Assembly: GCF_001653235.2 (NCBI RefSeq)
Contig: NC_035795.1
Location: 3,107,001 to 3,171,000, forward strand
Direction: 5' to 3'
DNA: 64,000 nucleotides
Source of the DNA: Pochonia chlamydosporia 170
Taxonomy: Eukaryota > Ascomycota > Sordariomycetes > Hypocreales > Clavicipitaceae
This document shows positions 32,376 to 43,198 of this stretch, in pieces. Below the pieces are notes generated by a model. The model was not told the DNA's origin. It ran no database searches and saw only the letters and a list, made by a program, of their open reading frames with translations. How positions within the stretch are numbered: position 1 is the first letter of the stretch; the number at the start of each line of letters is the position of its first letter. Made by a program: the position numbers and the translations under genes.

Positions 32376-35130
32376 ATGTCCATGTCCCCTTCAGTTTCGG
32401 CTTCGGCTTCGGCCTCGACCCGGCGGCTTCCCACAAGGGTGAGCAATGCCTGTCGCAGGTGTCGCCGCAACAAGTCTCGCGTAAGCAAACCAGACTTAAC
32501 CCAAGCTCGGCGATGAAAGCTAACTGGCTGAACATAGTGCGATTCTTTTCGGCCGTGCTCACTGTGTTTGCGCGCCGATGTGGATTGCGAACCGGTACAA
32601 GTTGGTGAATCCTTACATGTAACCGGCGCTCGGGATACTGCCAGTCGCAAGGCGCGACATAGAGTGACACGCCGAATGTAAAGTCATTCATCCATCTTTC
32701 TCGATATTGAACCTAACTAGACGTTGACGTCTTTGCCGCAGACAACCTCCGTTAAGAGGTACTAGAAGTAACCCCAAGACGACATCGTCAACATCTCTCT
32801 TTGGCACGCGCCGTCATGCATCAGAACATGATACGGACCATGATGAAACGCAACCAGACCGGTGCGAAGCGCTGTCGAAATCGTCGGAACCTGAAACCCC
32901 AGAAGTACCTGGGACGGACTCTGCAATGGGTATTGCGAGAAAGGTACGTGGGCAGCATTTTTGTCCAAACCCCCCCTTCCCTTCTTCTGTCTTGCACAAT
33001 ATACTCAATCGCCTGCAGATAAGCAGACTTGGAAGCCAAGGCATTGGTAGTTGTTCAACGTTTGCCATTCCTGACGGAGACTACCCCTCCCAGAGCCCTC
33101 GCTCAGGTGCCGGTGATGCGCGCATTCCCATATCAACGATTCTGGGACGGCCATTCCCTAACCGACAGCTCATCCATACACTTATGGAAGACTACTTTGA
33201 TGCAGTTCACTGGTTCTCTTTGGTAATATACGAGCCAAAGTTTCGAAGACAACTCGCCTCCGTCGAGGGTGGATATGCGTATCAATCTGACGCTTCGTTT
33301 CTTACGTTGCTGTCCATGGTCCTGTGCATGGGTGCGTGGTACAGGTCGAACCGGGTAGCTCACGAGGGAGATGAAGATTGGCGCCGCTGGAGTGATGACT
33401 TGCTGGGAATTGTTGAATCCAGGCTAATCTGCCTAATGGATGAGACATCAATTACTGCTGTGCAGACGTGCATCCTGCTGGGGTCGCATCACGTCTATCA
33501 CGGTCGACCAAATCTATCCTTTGCACTGCTAGGGGCGACGATTAAAATATCCCACGCCTTGGGCATACATCGACATGTCTCTGCACATAAAAGTTCCAGC
33601 GAAATTGAAGAGCGCAAAAGAGTATGGTGGACAATCTACACGTGGGATAGGTAAGCTGGCCGGTCATGGTCATGTTCTGTAGACACATTATATTTTCTGA
33701 CATGGGCCAGGTTCGCTTCCATCTCCTATGGGCGACCCATGAGCATCAATGACGAAGATTTCAACATCGAGATGCCCGAAGAGTATCCCGAATCGCCGTA
33801 CTTTTCTTGCATACCCAATGGCCAACAAGCATCTGGCCTTGTATACTCACGATACCAGACCGAATTAAGCAGTCTCTACCGCATTGCATCCCCGGCGTTG
33901 AAGGTCGTTTTTGGCTGCATTTCAACTCACAACCCCAGGCAACGATACGAGTCCGAGTACGCTTCCCTAGTCAGCGAGGTCACTGAGAAGCTACACACCT
34001 GGAGAACCAGCCTACCTCCACACCTAAACCTAGACCTCGATCACGACTATTCCAGCGGGAACAATGACTGGAAGACTCGGGCGCATACTTTACAGTCTTT
34101 GTCGCTGCAGTTGACTTTTGACAACTTACTCATAGTGCTCTATCGGCCATTTCTAGCCAAACAGGTCGACCACTTGTCGGTTACGCCCTCGAATGCATGC
34201 ACACTGGCATCTCGGGCTGGCTCCCCCGTCCCTAAGCAACATGGCGTTTCGTTCACTGGAAACCTAGGAAGCTCCACGGCCGCGGATGCCATTGCCGACA
34301 CTACCAACAACTCGGAGTACTGGCTAAGTGCGGCTGTAAGAACGGCGCGAATTTCTGAGCTTTCCGAGCTGGCCCAGCTTGCAAGGGAAAGCCATCTTGT
34401 CGCCTTTATGGCCATAAACTTGTTCCACGCCGCGATCGTGCTTATACTTCTGGCCCTCTCGGACCCTCTTTCTGACAGAGCCCAGAAGCTGAAGAGGACG
34501 ATAACCCGGGTGCTTCGCCTGCAGAAATTGCTGGGCAAGCAGTCAGCTCTGTCGAAGCAAAGCAGCTTCGTTCTCCAAAACCTTATATCTTTGCTGCTCA
34601 GGAGGGAGGAAGAGGCCATGTTGGGCAGGCCGTCCGCCGCTCCCAGCCGGGACGTCGGCACGGAGGAGACGCGACGATCTCAAGGTCTGACTCACAGTCC
34701 CTTTCCGACAGCTGGTGATGTCGTCCCCAGCCACCAGTCATCACCATTGGAGGGGCCAAGCATCATCCCTCAACACGGTACGGACACGGGGTTGTGGCCG
34801 AATTTGACAGTAGCGCAGCAGCTGAACGAGAGCCTTGTATCTGTACAAAAAGGTTGGTACATTCACTGTTCAGGATTTTGATATCCATGGTACTGACACT
34901 GGTCTGTTCAAGTATTTCCTGCGTCGAACGAGCAGTTGGTGCAAGGCGCCAATGTATCAGACACGCCGTTTGATCAGCGTCAAATGTGGAACCATTCATA
35001 TAACGAGACGGGTGGAAGTGACATCGGTCAAGCCGTAGCACCAGGCGCACCGGGACTGGATAATGGGACTAATGGCTTGTTCTGGCTTTGGGACTTTAAT
35101 TGGGATAGTGCTCATATGCAATCATATTAG
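32376..35130 (+). CDS. Zn2Cys6 transcription factor with fungal_trans domain (812 aa, six exons)
   Basis: Nuclear activator candidate for the adjacent dehydrogenase and transporter. Exons inferred: 32376-32480, 32538-32677, 32742-32943, 33019-33650, 33711-34852, 34913-35130; introns 57, 64, 75, 60 and 60 bp, all GT-AG, phases consistent. The binuclear zinc cluster spans the first intron: Cys26, 29, 36, 42, 45 and 52 in ACRRCRRNKSR joined to CDSFRPCSLCLRADVDC, a perfect C-x2-C-x6-C-x5-C-x2-C-x6-C. The fungal_trans region (about residues 180-400) begins FPNRQLIHTLMEDYFDAVHW and has ALLGATIKISHALGIHR and ERKRVWWTIYTWDR-FASISYGRP. The acidic/aromatic C-terminus (NGLFWLWDFNWDS) resembles an activation domain. 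The last donor (GTTGGT) is weak, so the final exon is the least certain. Confidence 0.8.
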
Positions 35131-36108
35131 AGTTAAGTGCTGGTAATTCGTTTGTTTCTGGGGTCAACGAATACTTTGAGCTTTGGCCCAACGTCCTTAT
35201 CTGCATCTAGCTCGGACTTTGCGCCGCTGAAAATACCAGACGTATTTGCAAAGGGGAAGAGAAACATTAAAGCTACTACCCGTAGGAGGCGGCTTCTGGG
35301 TGACGGTCTGTGCTTGAAGCGATGCGGTACAAATCAGAATATGAGTACGGCTACAAGGGTCCAGGAAGCACGCCCAAGCACGCTCAGCAAGTACGAAACC
35401 CGGCATCTCCACTTAACTTGGCATAACGAACTCAAAGATCTAAGCCAGGGCGGCAAATAGCTCGCCCGGTATGAAGGTGCCGGGAGCTCTCAGGATTCGG
35501 CATCGTCCATGTGGAGCCTCACTTGACGTCAATGTTCAGCCCCCCAGGATAGATTAGGTGGGTAGCTAACGCCAGTACACACCAGACACTATATGTATGT
35601 GGGACCTAGTGTGCCATATCGGTTCCGGCGGGTGAGTGAAGCTGGGCGAGGGGGCATACATATATATCCCGCCGGAACCGATTTGACATCAAGTTCAATC
35701 CGGATTTGCTACGGAATATTGTAGCCTAGAAGCCAATGCGCCGACCGTTCAAGCTTCCGCGAGTCATTCTTCATGTTCATCATGTACTTTTCTAAACTTC
35801 CATACCCCTGAGAGGCATTCACATCGCCCAAAATGGTACGAGTCACGCACACAAGTTGCTCTCCATGGCATTGACCTCAGGAACCGGCGGGAGACTTCAA
35901 TGTTTATCCTTGCCCTGACGAGTTTTACCCCAGACTACCCCAAAGAAACACCAGGAGCCTATTTACTGGACAGTCTTATACTTGATTCCTCCACGGGGAT
36001 TTAATTATAATATGCTTAATATCCCCCACTCGGTTAGAGTTGTCTCCTCAGCTTGAACCTCTTCAACCAGACAGAGTCTAGCACAATTCGCACATTCAAA
36101 TTCATGCA
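35131..36108. other. Intergenic region upstream of the sugar transporter
   Basis: 978 bp with no supported gene. A 107-codon frame near 35137-35460 lacks any domain and overlaps the expected 3' UTR of the regulator. It contains the perfect 15-bp inverted repeat listed next. Confidence 0.5.
35618..35682. promoter_or_regulatory. Perfect 15-bp inverted repeat, candidate Zn2Cys6 operator
   Basis: Left arm ATCGGTTCCGGCGGG (35618-35632) is exactly the reverse complement of the right arm CCCGCCGGAACCGAT (35668-35682), separated by 35 bp. Each arm also contains CGGTTCCG, an everted/inverted CGG pair of the kind bound by Zn2Cys6 dimers. It lies 427 bp upstream of the transporter ATG, next to a Zn2Cys6 gene. 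Binding is inference. Confidence 0.5.
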
Positions 36109-37868
36109 ATGGACGTAACCAGCACTCATCATGAGCAACAGAACTCCTCAGCAAAGTTCGTACAGGATGTTCCTGTGCTTCAGTCAGACGAAACTGGCGA
36201 GGAACCAGCTCAGAGTTGGTTAGAGAGAAAGTTGAAGCCTTCCAGAATCTCCGCGCGGTATCCAATCAAGGGGAAACCGCTGCTTTTTGCGACATGTGCA
36301 TTTGGCAGTCTCGGCGATGCTTTGTTCGGATACAACTCTGGAATCATGTCTGGGCTTCTTGTCAACCCAGTCTTTGTAGCCAGATTCTACAAGGACTACG
36401 GCGGCGCAGACGGAACAACTAATAAAGTCAACCCTTCCATCACGGGAATTTCCGTTTCATGCCTGCAGCTCTCTGCAGCTCTGGGGGCGCTCATAGCCGG
36501 ACCACTGGGCGACATGATTGGCAGGAAGAAATGCGTCCGCCTGGGAGCGTTCTTCTACTTCTTCAGTGCCTTTATTCAGATATTCGCCCCTGGATTCGAC
36601 ACGTTTATTGCCGGGCGCACGATCCAGGGTTTTGGCGTTGGGTTCCTTTCGATGACGGTGCCCATCATTCAGACGGAGATTGCAGCACCACATCGTCGTG
36701 GTCTCATGGTTGGAATCGAATACACATTTCTTATTGCCGGATACATGCTCTCGTGCTGGGTGGACTATGGCTTCAACTTTCTTCTCCCAAGCTCATTGTC
36801 GTGGCAAGGGCCGTTCATTGTTCAGATTGGGCTGTCCTTCATTCTTCTGTCAATGTCTTTTTTCCTTCCAGAAACCCCGCGTTGGCTGGCGAAACAAGGG
36901 TTCATGAAAGAAAGTCTACAGACAGTGGCAGACTTGCACAGCAAGGGAGACGTTGACGCCCCTCACGTCAAGAGTGTGTTCCTCGAAATCCAAGAGGCCG
37001 TCCGTTATGAGAGAACACTAGGATCCTCAAGCTGGAAGGTAAGCTCCATATAAATAGGACGATCAGTCCATTTCTGACTTTGCGTGGCTCAGGAAATGTT
37101 CACCCGCTATCGCAAGCGTACAATTGTCGGCATCACCGTTCAAATGTTTGCGCAACTCAACGGCATCAACATCATCTCATTCTATCTGCCAAGTACTCTC
37201 TCCGCCGCCGGCTTTGACGACCGAAAGTCTTTGCTCTACACTGCTGCCAATGCCATACCATATACCGCTGCAACCATCACGACATGGTATCTAGCTGATA
37301 AATGGGGTAGGCGACCACTCTTGATCCTGGGTGGGTTTGCCATGGCGGCATTTCTCGGTGTAGTGTGCGGCTTTACGCAGGCCGACATGCCAATCGACAT
37401 TAAAGCCAAGGGACAGTACGCATTTGTCATGCTATACAATATTGTTTATGGGTTTACCTGGGGTCCAATGCCATGGTAAGGTGATCTGCTGTGTTGTAAT
37501 TGTGAGGCCTTTCTGTGTGACTAATTTCTTTTCTCCACAGGCTTTTGCCAGCTGAGATCTTTCCGCTCCGAGGACGCAGCAAAGGCATGGCGCTGGCGAC
37601 GACTAGCAACTGGATTTTCAACTTCATCATAGGCATGGCGTCCCCCGACGCCTTTGCAGGGATACAAGGCTACTTTTACTTGGTCATTGCGGGCTTTTGT
37701 CTCTTCTCCGCCTTCCTTGCCTGGAGCTACTATGTTGAGACGGCCGGGCATACGCTGGAGGAAATTGCCATGGCATTTGGCGACAAGGCTTTTATTGACG
37801 CTGACGAGGACGTTGTAAGGAGTACGAATTTTGCCACCCAGACAAACCAAGAGAAGACCAAAGTTTAG
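36109..37868 (+). CDS. MFS sugar transporter (546 aa, three exons)
   Basis: Plasma-membrane proton/sugar symporter type (major facilitator, sugar porter family). Exons 36109-37038, 37093-37475 and 37541-37868; introns 54 and 65 bp. Helix 1 contains GSLGDALFGYNSGIMSG. The loop 2-3 motif is DMIGRKKCVRLGA, and its second-half counterpart is LADKWGRRPLLILGG. PETPRWLAKQG closes helix 6. Helix 7 reads TVQMFAQLNGINIISFYLP, which includes the QxxGxNxxxxY-type sugar-binding pattern, and LPAEIFPLRGRSKGMAL precedes helix 11. A soluble tail ends the protein. Length and motif order are normal. Substrate is unknown; the neighbouring polyol dehydrogenase suggests a pentose, hexose or polyol. Confidence 0.88.
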
Positions 37869-38159
37869 TGGAGGGACTAGGAGGAGGGCAAAACGACCCA
37901 GCAGGCGAAAGCACTTTTGAAACTGCCTGGCGCTTTGTTATCTAGTGGTTACTGTTGAATCTTGGAGCTGATGTGCTGCCGCCCAACTTGTTAGCAAAAC
38001 AGACGTCAGGTAGATCCACTGAAGACTTTATTCCCAGAATCCTACTTCCACCTCAACAAGGCTGGAGGAACTAAACCGAACACCTAAACCACCAACTTAC
38101 TCATATAAGCAGAAACGAGACCTTTAGAGTTAATTTCTCTCCTAACATATGCTATCGCC

Positions 38160-40586
38160 ATGGCCCAGACAGTATCAAGGCGTGTTGTAAACCGCGCAGA
38201 ACCGTGCGCCACTTGTTGCTCACTGCGTTTTGACGATGAAGGAAATAATGGCTTCGCGGAGCGGTCCCCTGAAGGCAATTTCCAATTATTTTTCCATCCA
38301 CCCGAGGCTGGAAGGATATTTCCAGTCACAGACTGGAAAGACAAACTTCCCAATTTACCGGTTCTCGAAGGATCTGCTTGCAGAGGGTGTCAGTTCTGTG
38401 GCTTTTTGAGAGAGATTATCATCGATAAAGGACTTCACCTGCAATTAGGTGCCTCTGAAACAACTGACGTCTTCATCTGTCTATTCTACGTATAGGGTGT
38501 TCGGAGCCCGATTCCGGAGACTGAGCCGTTCACTATTTCACCCCTTTCCATCAATAGCCGCCGTAATGGTCTGGTGTGTTTGCACATGACGCTGGGGATT
38601 TTGGACGGCGCCTTCGAGTCGATAGTCTTCTCTATACACTCTAGGGATGGTATGTAACCGCTGACTAAAGACATTTGCCTTTGAGATTCTTTAGCGCTCA
38701 TCTTCTTGCACAGAAGTTGTCATATCTTGGCTCGGAATAAAGTCAGCTCATGGCGAGCCGTTGTCGGATGGAAATATCGCCTGGGTCGACAGGCATGTGC
38801 AATACTGTCTAGACAACCATGCGGTACACCGAGCTGGCTCTTTTCTCCCCACGCGGCTCATTGATCGAAAGTCGACGCAGCTCATCCGAGGCTCATCGTC
38901 ACACTCGAAGAGATTAGAAATAAAAACATCGTCCCAGAAACAGTCCGGTACGAAGCACTAAGTTACTGCTGGGGCCCGCCGGCCGACGCAGCTAGGCAGC
39001 TCAGGACTGAACGTCGCACACTGAGTAACAGGCTGCAGGGAATTCAGGAGGCAGAGATGTCCACAGTTATTCGAGATGCCATGGCTGTCTGCAAGGCCTT
39101 GGATATTAGGTTTCTCTGGATCGATTCGGTCTGCATTGTGCAAGATGACAAGTCGGACTGGGAAGTGCAGAGCCAACAGATGGGTTCAGTATATCGCTAC
39201 TCCTTTTTGACCATATGCGCTCCGACGTCTCACTCCTGCGACCAGGGATTCCTAGGTTCGAATAATCACGCAATCGACGTCCCATTCAGGTCGCGTATCA
39301 ACCCTGGCATTGTGGGAAGCTACACCATCGAGGACCAAGGGCAGGAATCAGGGATGCGCTTCCTACACCCTAACAACCGGACTCCCTATAATATCGATAC
39401 CGGGGTCTCCTCCTGGGCGACTCGTGGATGGGTGTTTCAGGAACGGAAACTTTCTCCTCGAAAACTCGTATTTGGGAGGTCTATGTTTCACTTTGTTTGT
39501 GCCCATCACAGCATCTCTCAGAACGGCCTTGTACTCCCCTCGCCAATGATGGAAACGCTGTTGCCAGTCTTCCGAGCACTACAGCTCGGGTTGTTTAATG
39601 AAGGAGACGTCCATATGGCATGGACAGAAATTGCTTCCGAATACGCGGATCTAACCTTGCAGCAACAACACGACAGGCTGCCGGCTATATCTGGTTTAGC
39701 GCAGCTCTTTGCAGATTCTGCGAGACTCTCGGAAGACTCGTACGTCGCTGGACACTGGAAGGCTCATCTCCTGAAAGGCTATGGGCTGCTGTGGCAGCGG
39801 GAGTCGATTCACACACGACAGAGCCTCCTTGATCAGTTCAGGGCAGCTCAGCGCCTCAAGACGCCAACTTGGAGCTGGGCTAACCAAGCAAGAAGCTTCA
39901 AGCCCGGCTATCTACACTACCATCCTCACGGATCCCCTGCGCGCCCACATTCATGTGTTGAGTTCCAGAAAATGGACGTAGAGACATCCCACGCGGGTTT
40001 AAACGCTTTCGGCAGCGTTACCAGCGGCATGATCAGGATGACGGGAAGACTGAAGGCCTACGCGTCACTACGCGTCTCCAGGCAATATCCGTCAACATAT
40101 GCACGACGATTGTTTGAAGGAGATTGCCACATTGCCGATTGCGTTCTTGATTGGGTTGTGCACCATGATGGCGAAGAACAGGATGGACTTATACTGCTGC
40201 CTCTCCTGAGTGCCTGCCCCGGCGAGTCTCCAGGCTTGCTCATATACGACGAGCTAAGGGGCTACGATATACCATCCCAGCGAGCGAAAGGGAGATGTGT
40301 AGTTCCGTCCAGCAATGCATACACGTTTTCGGCAACTATGAACGCCACAATTCTGAAAAGAATGACGAGTCCTGAAAATCAAGAAGACGCCGAGCCCAAG
40401 TGCCAGTGTTTTAAGACTTGTGCCCATGCAGAGAAAGTGAATCGGGATGTCTTCGGGATCGTTCTGTGTCGATCTGATGTGCCTGAGCAATATTGGCGAG
40501 TAGGAGTCTTTTTCTCAGAGGCATCAGAGACAGCTGGGCTGGCTCTGTTCCGTGACGTGGCGTATCAGGAAATCATCACCACGTAG
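38160..40586 (+). pseudogene. HET-domain (heterokaryon incompatibility) gene, disrupted
   Basis: HET proteins trigger cell death after fusion of incompatible hyphae. The N-terminal Cys-rich part (PCATCCSLRF, GCQFCGFLREII), the pre-domain motif SFLPTRLID, and the HET core YEALSYCWGPPADAARQL, FLWIDSVCIVQDDKSDW and WATRGWVFQERKLSPR are all present. Two lesions occur. A TAG at 38493-38495 stands where a conserved Trp is expected (FYV-stop-GV), a TGG to TAG change of RIP type. A one-base frameshift around 38866-38875 separates PTRLID from VDAAHPRLIVTLEE. A normal 64-bp intron is visible at 38650-38713. The downstream frame from 39057 (509 aa) is uninterrupted and could be mistaken for an intact gene. 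Possibly an inactivated allele. Confidence 0.75.
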
Positions 40587-42049
40587 CACACTGCCGCATC
40601 AAGCTGCTTGGTAGCAGGAGACTGGAAGCTAGACTAAAATCTCATATTTCCACGCCAATAGAAGGTCTGGTGCCACCTAAGTTAACCCAGTGGAGGGAAA
40701 AGGGCCTCCCAGACTCCCAGACAGCTGCAGTAATCGCGCCTGGGTCTTGTAGGAGGTGCAACATTCCTGTACCCAATTTATTACTCTCTGGTACGTACGT
40801 ATAGATGCAATCAAGCCCAGGCAAGGTGTGAACCAAAAACACACAAGTAGTCTCATTGGAAAGCGTAGAGCTCCCCCAAATGGAACAGTAAAGAAAGAGA
40901 AAGGGTAATCATCCTTGGGAGGAAAGGAGAAAGACATCCCTGGGATTTAGATTCACATCTACATAAATTTACATCGTTTTGCCGCTCATCATTACACTAC
41001 AGCACACGTAATGCCCCCAACTGTCAAGTAATTCCTCCAACTTCCCACTCTAATCTGTGTACCGCGCTTCTAACCTGTTTGCAACCCTTTAGAATGCCTT
41101 CATTCTACAGTTAGTGCACATGTAGCCTGACACTCAAATGTAACTGGATCCATTTCCATCATCCCAATCGCGATCCATCGCTACAATAGCAACGTAAACG
41201 CATCTTCCCAATTTTAGCGGACTGTTAGTATTAAATTCCATCTTGAAAGACTTACTGAGTACTTGAAAGCTTAAACCCAACATTAAGGTTAAGCTCGACG
41301 TTTAAAGCTGTTGAGTTTCCACACACATCCTGCATCCCAATACTGTCCTGCTCAGGGGTCAGGTGGCAGTAATTAGCAATGCATTAACCCTCCAGTTCTC
41401 TCCAGTGATAGTTACATGACGATTCTGGTCGTACCAAGCAGTTAACGGGGACGCCGTTGCTGCATTAATCACATTATAGGCGCTAGTTTGGAAAGTTTAC
41501 AAGATAGTTTACGAAACTTTCTGAGTGCTTAGGCTTAAACCCAATATTACAGATCAGCGTTAAGCTCAACGTTAAGCTCAACATACAAGCTAGATTGCGT
41601 TCGTATCCACTGGAATTTACCAAGTCCTGTCCCCAATTAGGTGTTAAGCGTCCGAAATTTGCCACGCTTCGCTCCTGTTCTCCCCGTGCCGTGATATTTA
41701 CGTCATGTTGAGTCGTAAGAGGTTATTCGGATTCCGTCGCATTAATAATTTTACGCGCCAATAAGATGTTCCTGCCCTGACCCTGTGTAAACAACCATGG
41801 TATCGTACCAGTGCATCCCCATCACATAACTGCCATGCAGACAGAGCACAACCTAACAACGCTTTGCGCAAAACACATTCATACGCATTATAATGTGCGC
41901 AATAGCAACAATCAAAAAGGATATTGCGAATCAGTCTTGCACATAACGTCTGTTGAGGGCAGTTGTCGCAGCCACCCGGATGTGACGAACCCACCAGAGA
42001 AATCCTCGCATGTAGCCAACACATACGCACATCAACAAAAAAGAATGAT
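40587..42049. other. Gene-free region with old repeats
   Basis: No supported coding sequence. 41255-41590 holds two related copies of a short repeat (listed). The rest has short frames only. Confidence 0.5.
41255..41590 (+). repeat. Two-copy diverged direct repeat, 266-bp spacing
   Basis: CTGAGTACTTGAAAGCTTAA near 41255 and CTGAGTGCTTAGGCTTAA at 41521 begin related blocks. Both continue with ACCCAAYATTA and GTTAAGCTCRACGTT and then a CCAATACTGTCCTG / CCAAGTCCTGTCC-like stretch. The second copy carries an extra internal GTTAAGCTCAAC duplication. No coding content. Confidence 0.5.
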
Positions 42050-42147
42050 GACCGGGACAGGAATTGAACCTGCTACCTTCTGACCACTGAGAATACTATA
42101 ATGATGCTTGTGTGTAGTCAGACGCTCTACCACTGAGCTACCCAGCC
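42050..42147 (-). tRNA. tRNA-like gene with intron, copy 1 (anticodon loop CT-ACA)
   Basis: On the minus strand the 5' end GGCTGGG pairs with CCCGGTC at the 3' end, including two G-U pairs. The D-arm/A-box is GTAGCTCAGTGGTAGAGC, the anticodon stem TCTGA/TCAGA pairs perfectly, and the T-arm/B-box is GCAGGTTCAATTCCTGT. About 25 nt of extra sequence sits after position 37, where tRNA introns occur. The anticodon reads ACA (Cys with A34), which is highly unusual and suggests a mutated copy of a GCA tRNA. The 5' flank has TTATAAAG about 40 bp upstream, shared with the other copies. Confidence 0.6.
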
Positions 42148-42234
42148 TTTGTTTGTTGGGGTACATAGTACTAAACCACTTTATAACCCTTTATCCCACC
42201 ACCCTCACATGCAAACTGGCAAAACAAGAATAAT
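42148..42234. other. Conserved 5' flank of tRNA-like copy 1
   Basis: In tRNA orientation it contains TTATAAAGTGGTTTAGTACT followed by ATGTACC and CAACAAACAAA. Close relatives lie upstream of copies 2, 3 and 4, so the transcription unit extends beyond the tRNA body. Confidence 0.5.
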
Positions 42235-42332
42235 GGCCAAGACAGGAATCGAACCTGCTACCTTCTGACTACTAAGAATACTGTAAAGATGCTTGTTTGT
42301 AGTCAGACGCTCTACCGCTGAGCTACCCGGCC
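42235..42332 (-). tRNA. tRNA-like gene with intron, copy 2 (anticodon loop CT-ACA)
   Basis: The minus strand begins GGCCGGG and ends CTTGGCC, a seven-pair acceptor stem with two G-U pairs. The A-box is TAGCTCAGCGGTAGAGC, the anticodon stem TCTGA/TCAGA, the T-arm GCAGGTTCGATTCCTGT. The intron-like insert is about 25 nt and similar to copy 1. Copy 2 lies 185 bp from copy 1 in the same orientation, a local duplication. Anticodon by position is ACA. Confidence 0.6.
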
Positions 42333-43198
42333 TTTGTTTGTTGTGGTATATAGGACTAAACTACCTTATATGCCTTCATCCAAAGAAGCAGCAAGTCAGT
42401 AAATCCACCTAGTTGATCACCCAAGACGCGGCTTCAATTCGACACACGAATACTGGCCTGTCCTTTCTGCATTTACCACAAGGGCCTTGCAACTTGTCAC
42501 GCTGGGTATGTAAAAATTGCATGATACAGGCAAGTTGATTCCTGAGCTCTACGGTGGACCATGGATGAGTGCTTTGAGGATTGTCCAAAGGCTTCCATGA
42601 TTATCCAAAGAATTACGTGGCTGCCCAAACCTTCTATGGTTATCTGAAAGTTTCCGTGGCCATCTAAAAGTTTCCATGACTATCCAAAGAATTCCGCTCC
42701 AGCCGGCAGTCCCCTTTTCTTGCTTATAGTGGTTTTGTTTTCGTAATTAGAAACTCAGCCGACACAGACAAAACTTGCAGACGCCCGGGCACACAGCACA
42801 CGGCGGGAGCCAAGACGATCCCACCATCATTCCCAGCACGCAGCCAAGCAAGTTTAAAAGTCGCAATGAGATGGCCACACGTTTCGTATGCTGTAGATAC
42901 CAGGTTTTACTTCCTAAACGCAACAAAGCTTCTCGAACCGCCCAGCTTGGCGACTGCTCTGCTCCGTCATGAAACAGATTCACACAGAAAGCTTGCTCCC
43001 GGCCCCTATTCTTTGGCTGTCGGTCTCAGAAGCAGCAACGCGACATTCCCAGGCGATAAAGGCGTTAAAAAGACAGCATTGGCCTGGGGGACTAGGTTTC
43101 AGTGCTGGCATCGTATACCAGTTGGATGGGTGGTGGCGACGTTGAGAATTCGCCTCAAAACTGGACCACGGTAAAAAGACAATGCATCGACAAAAAGG
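42333..43198. other. Spacer between tRNA-like copies
   Basis: Holds the 20-bp tandem array (42581-42700). Otherwise only short unsupported frames. Confidence 0.45.
42581..42700 (+). repeat. 20-bp tandem repeat, six units
   Basis: Six consecutive units in exact 20-bp register (42581, 42601, 42621, 42641, 42661, 42681) share a core TATCCAAAGAATTCCATGGC-like pattern, for example TTATCCAAAGAATTACGTGG. Units differ by several bases but never in length. Since 20 is not a multiple of three, it is not a protein repeat. Confidence 0.75.

Noticed and set aside
32132..32691. Two minus-strand frames opposite the start of the Zn2Cys6 gene
   Set aside because: They are antisense to the well-supported zinc-cluster exons.
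39057..40586. Annotating this as an intact 509-aa HET protein
   Set aside because: Upstream sequence clearly encodes the missing HET N-terminus with a stop and a frameshift, so the intact-looking frame starts inside the gene.
42581..42700. CRISPR-like array
   Set aside because: Units are directly adjacent without spacers and the genome is eukaryotic; it is a minisatellite.
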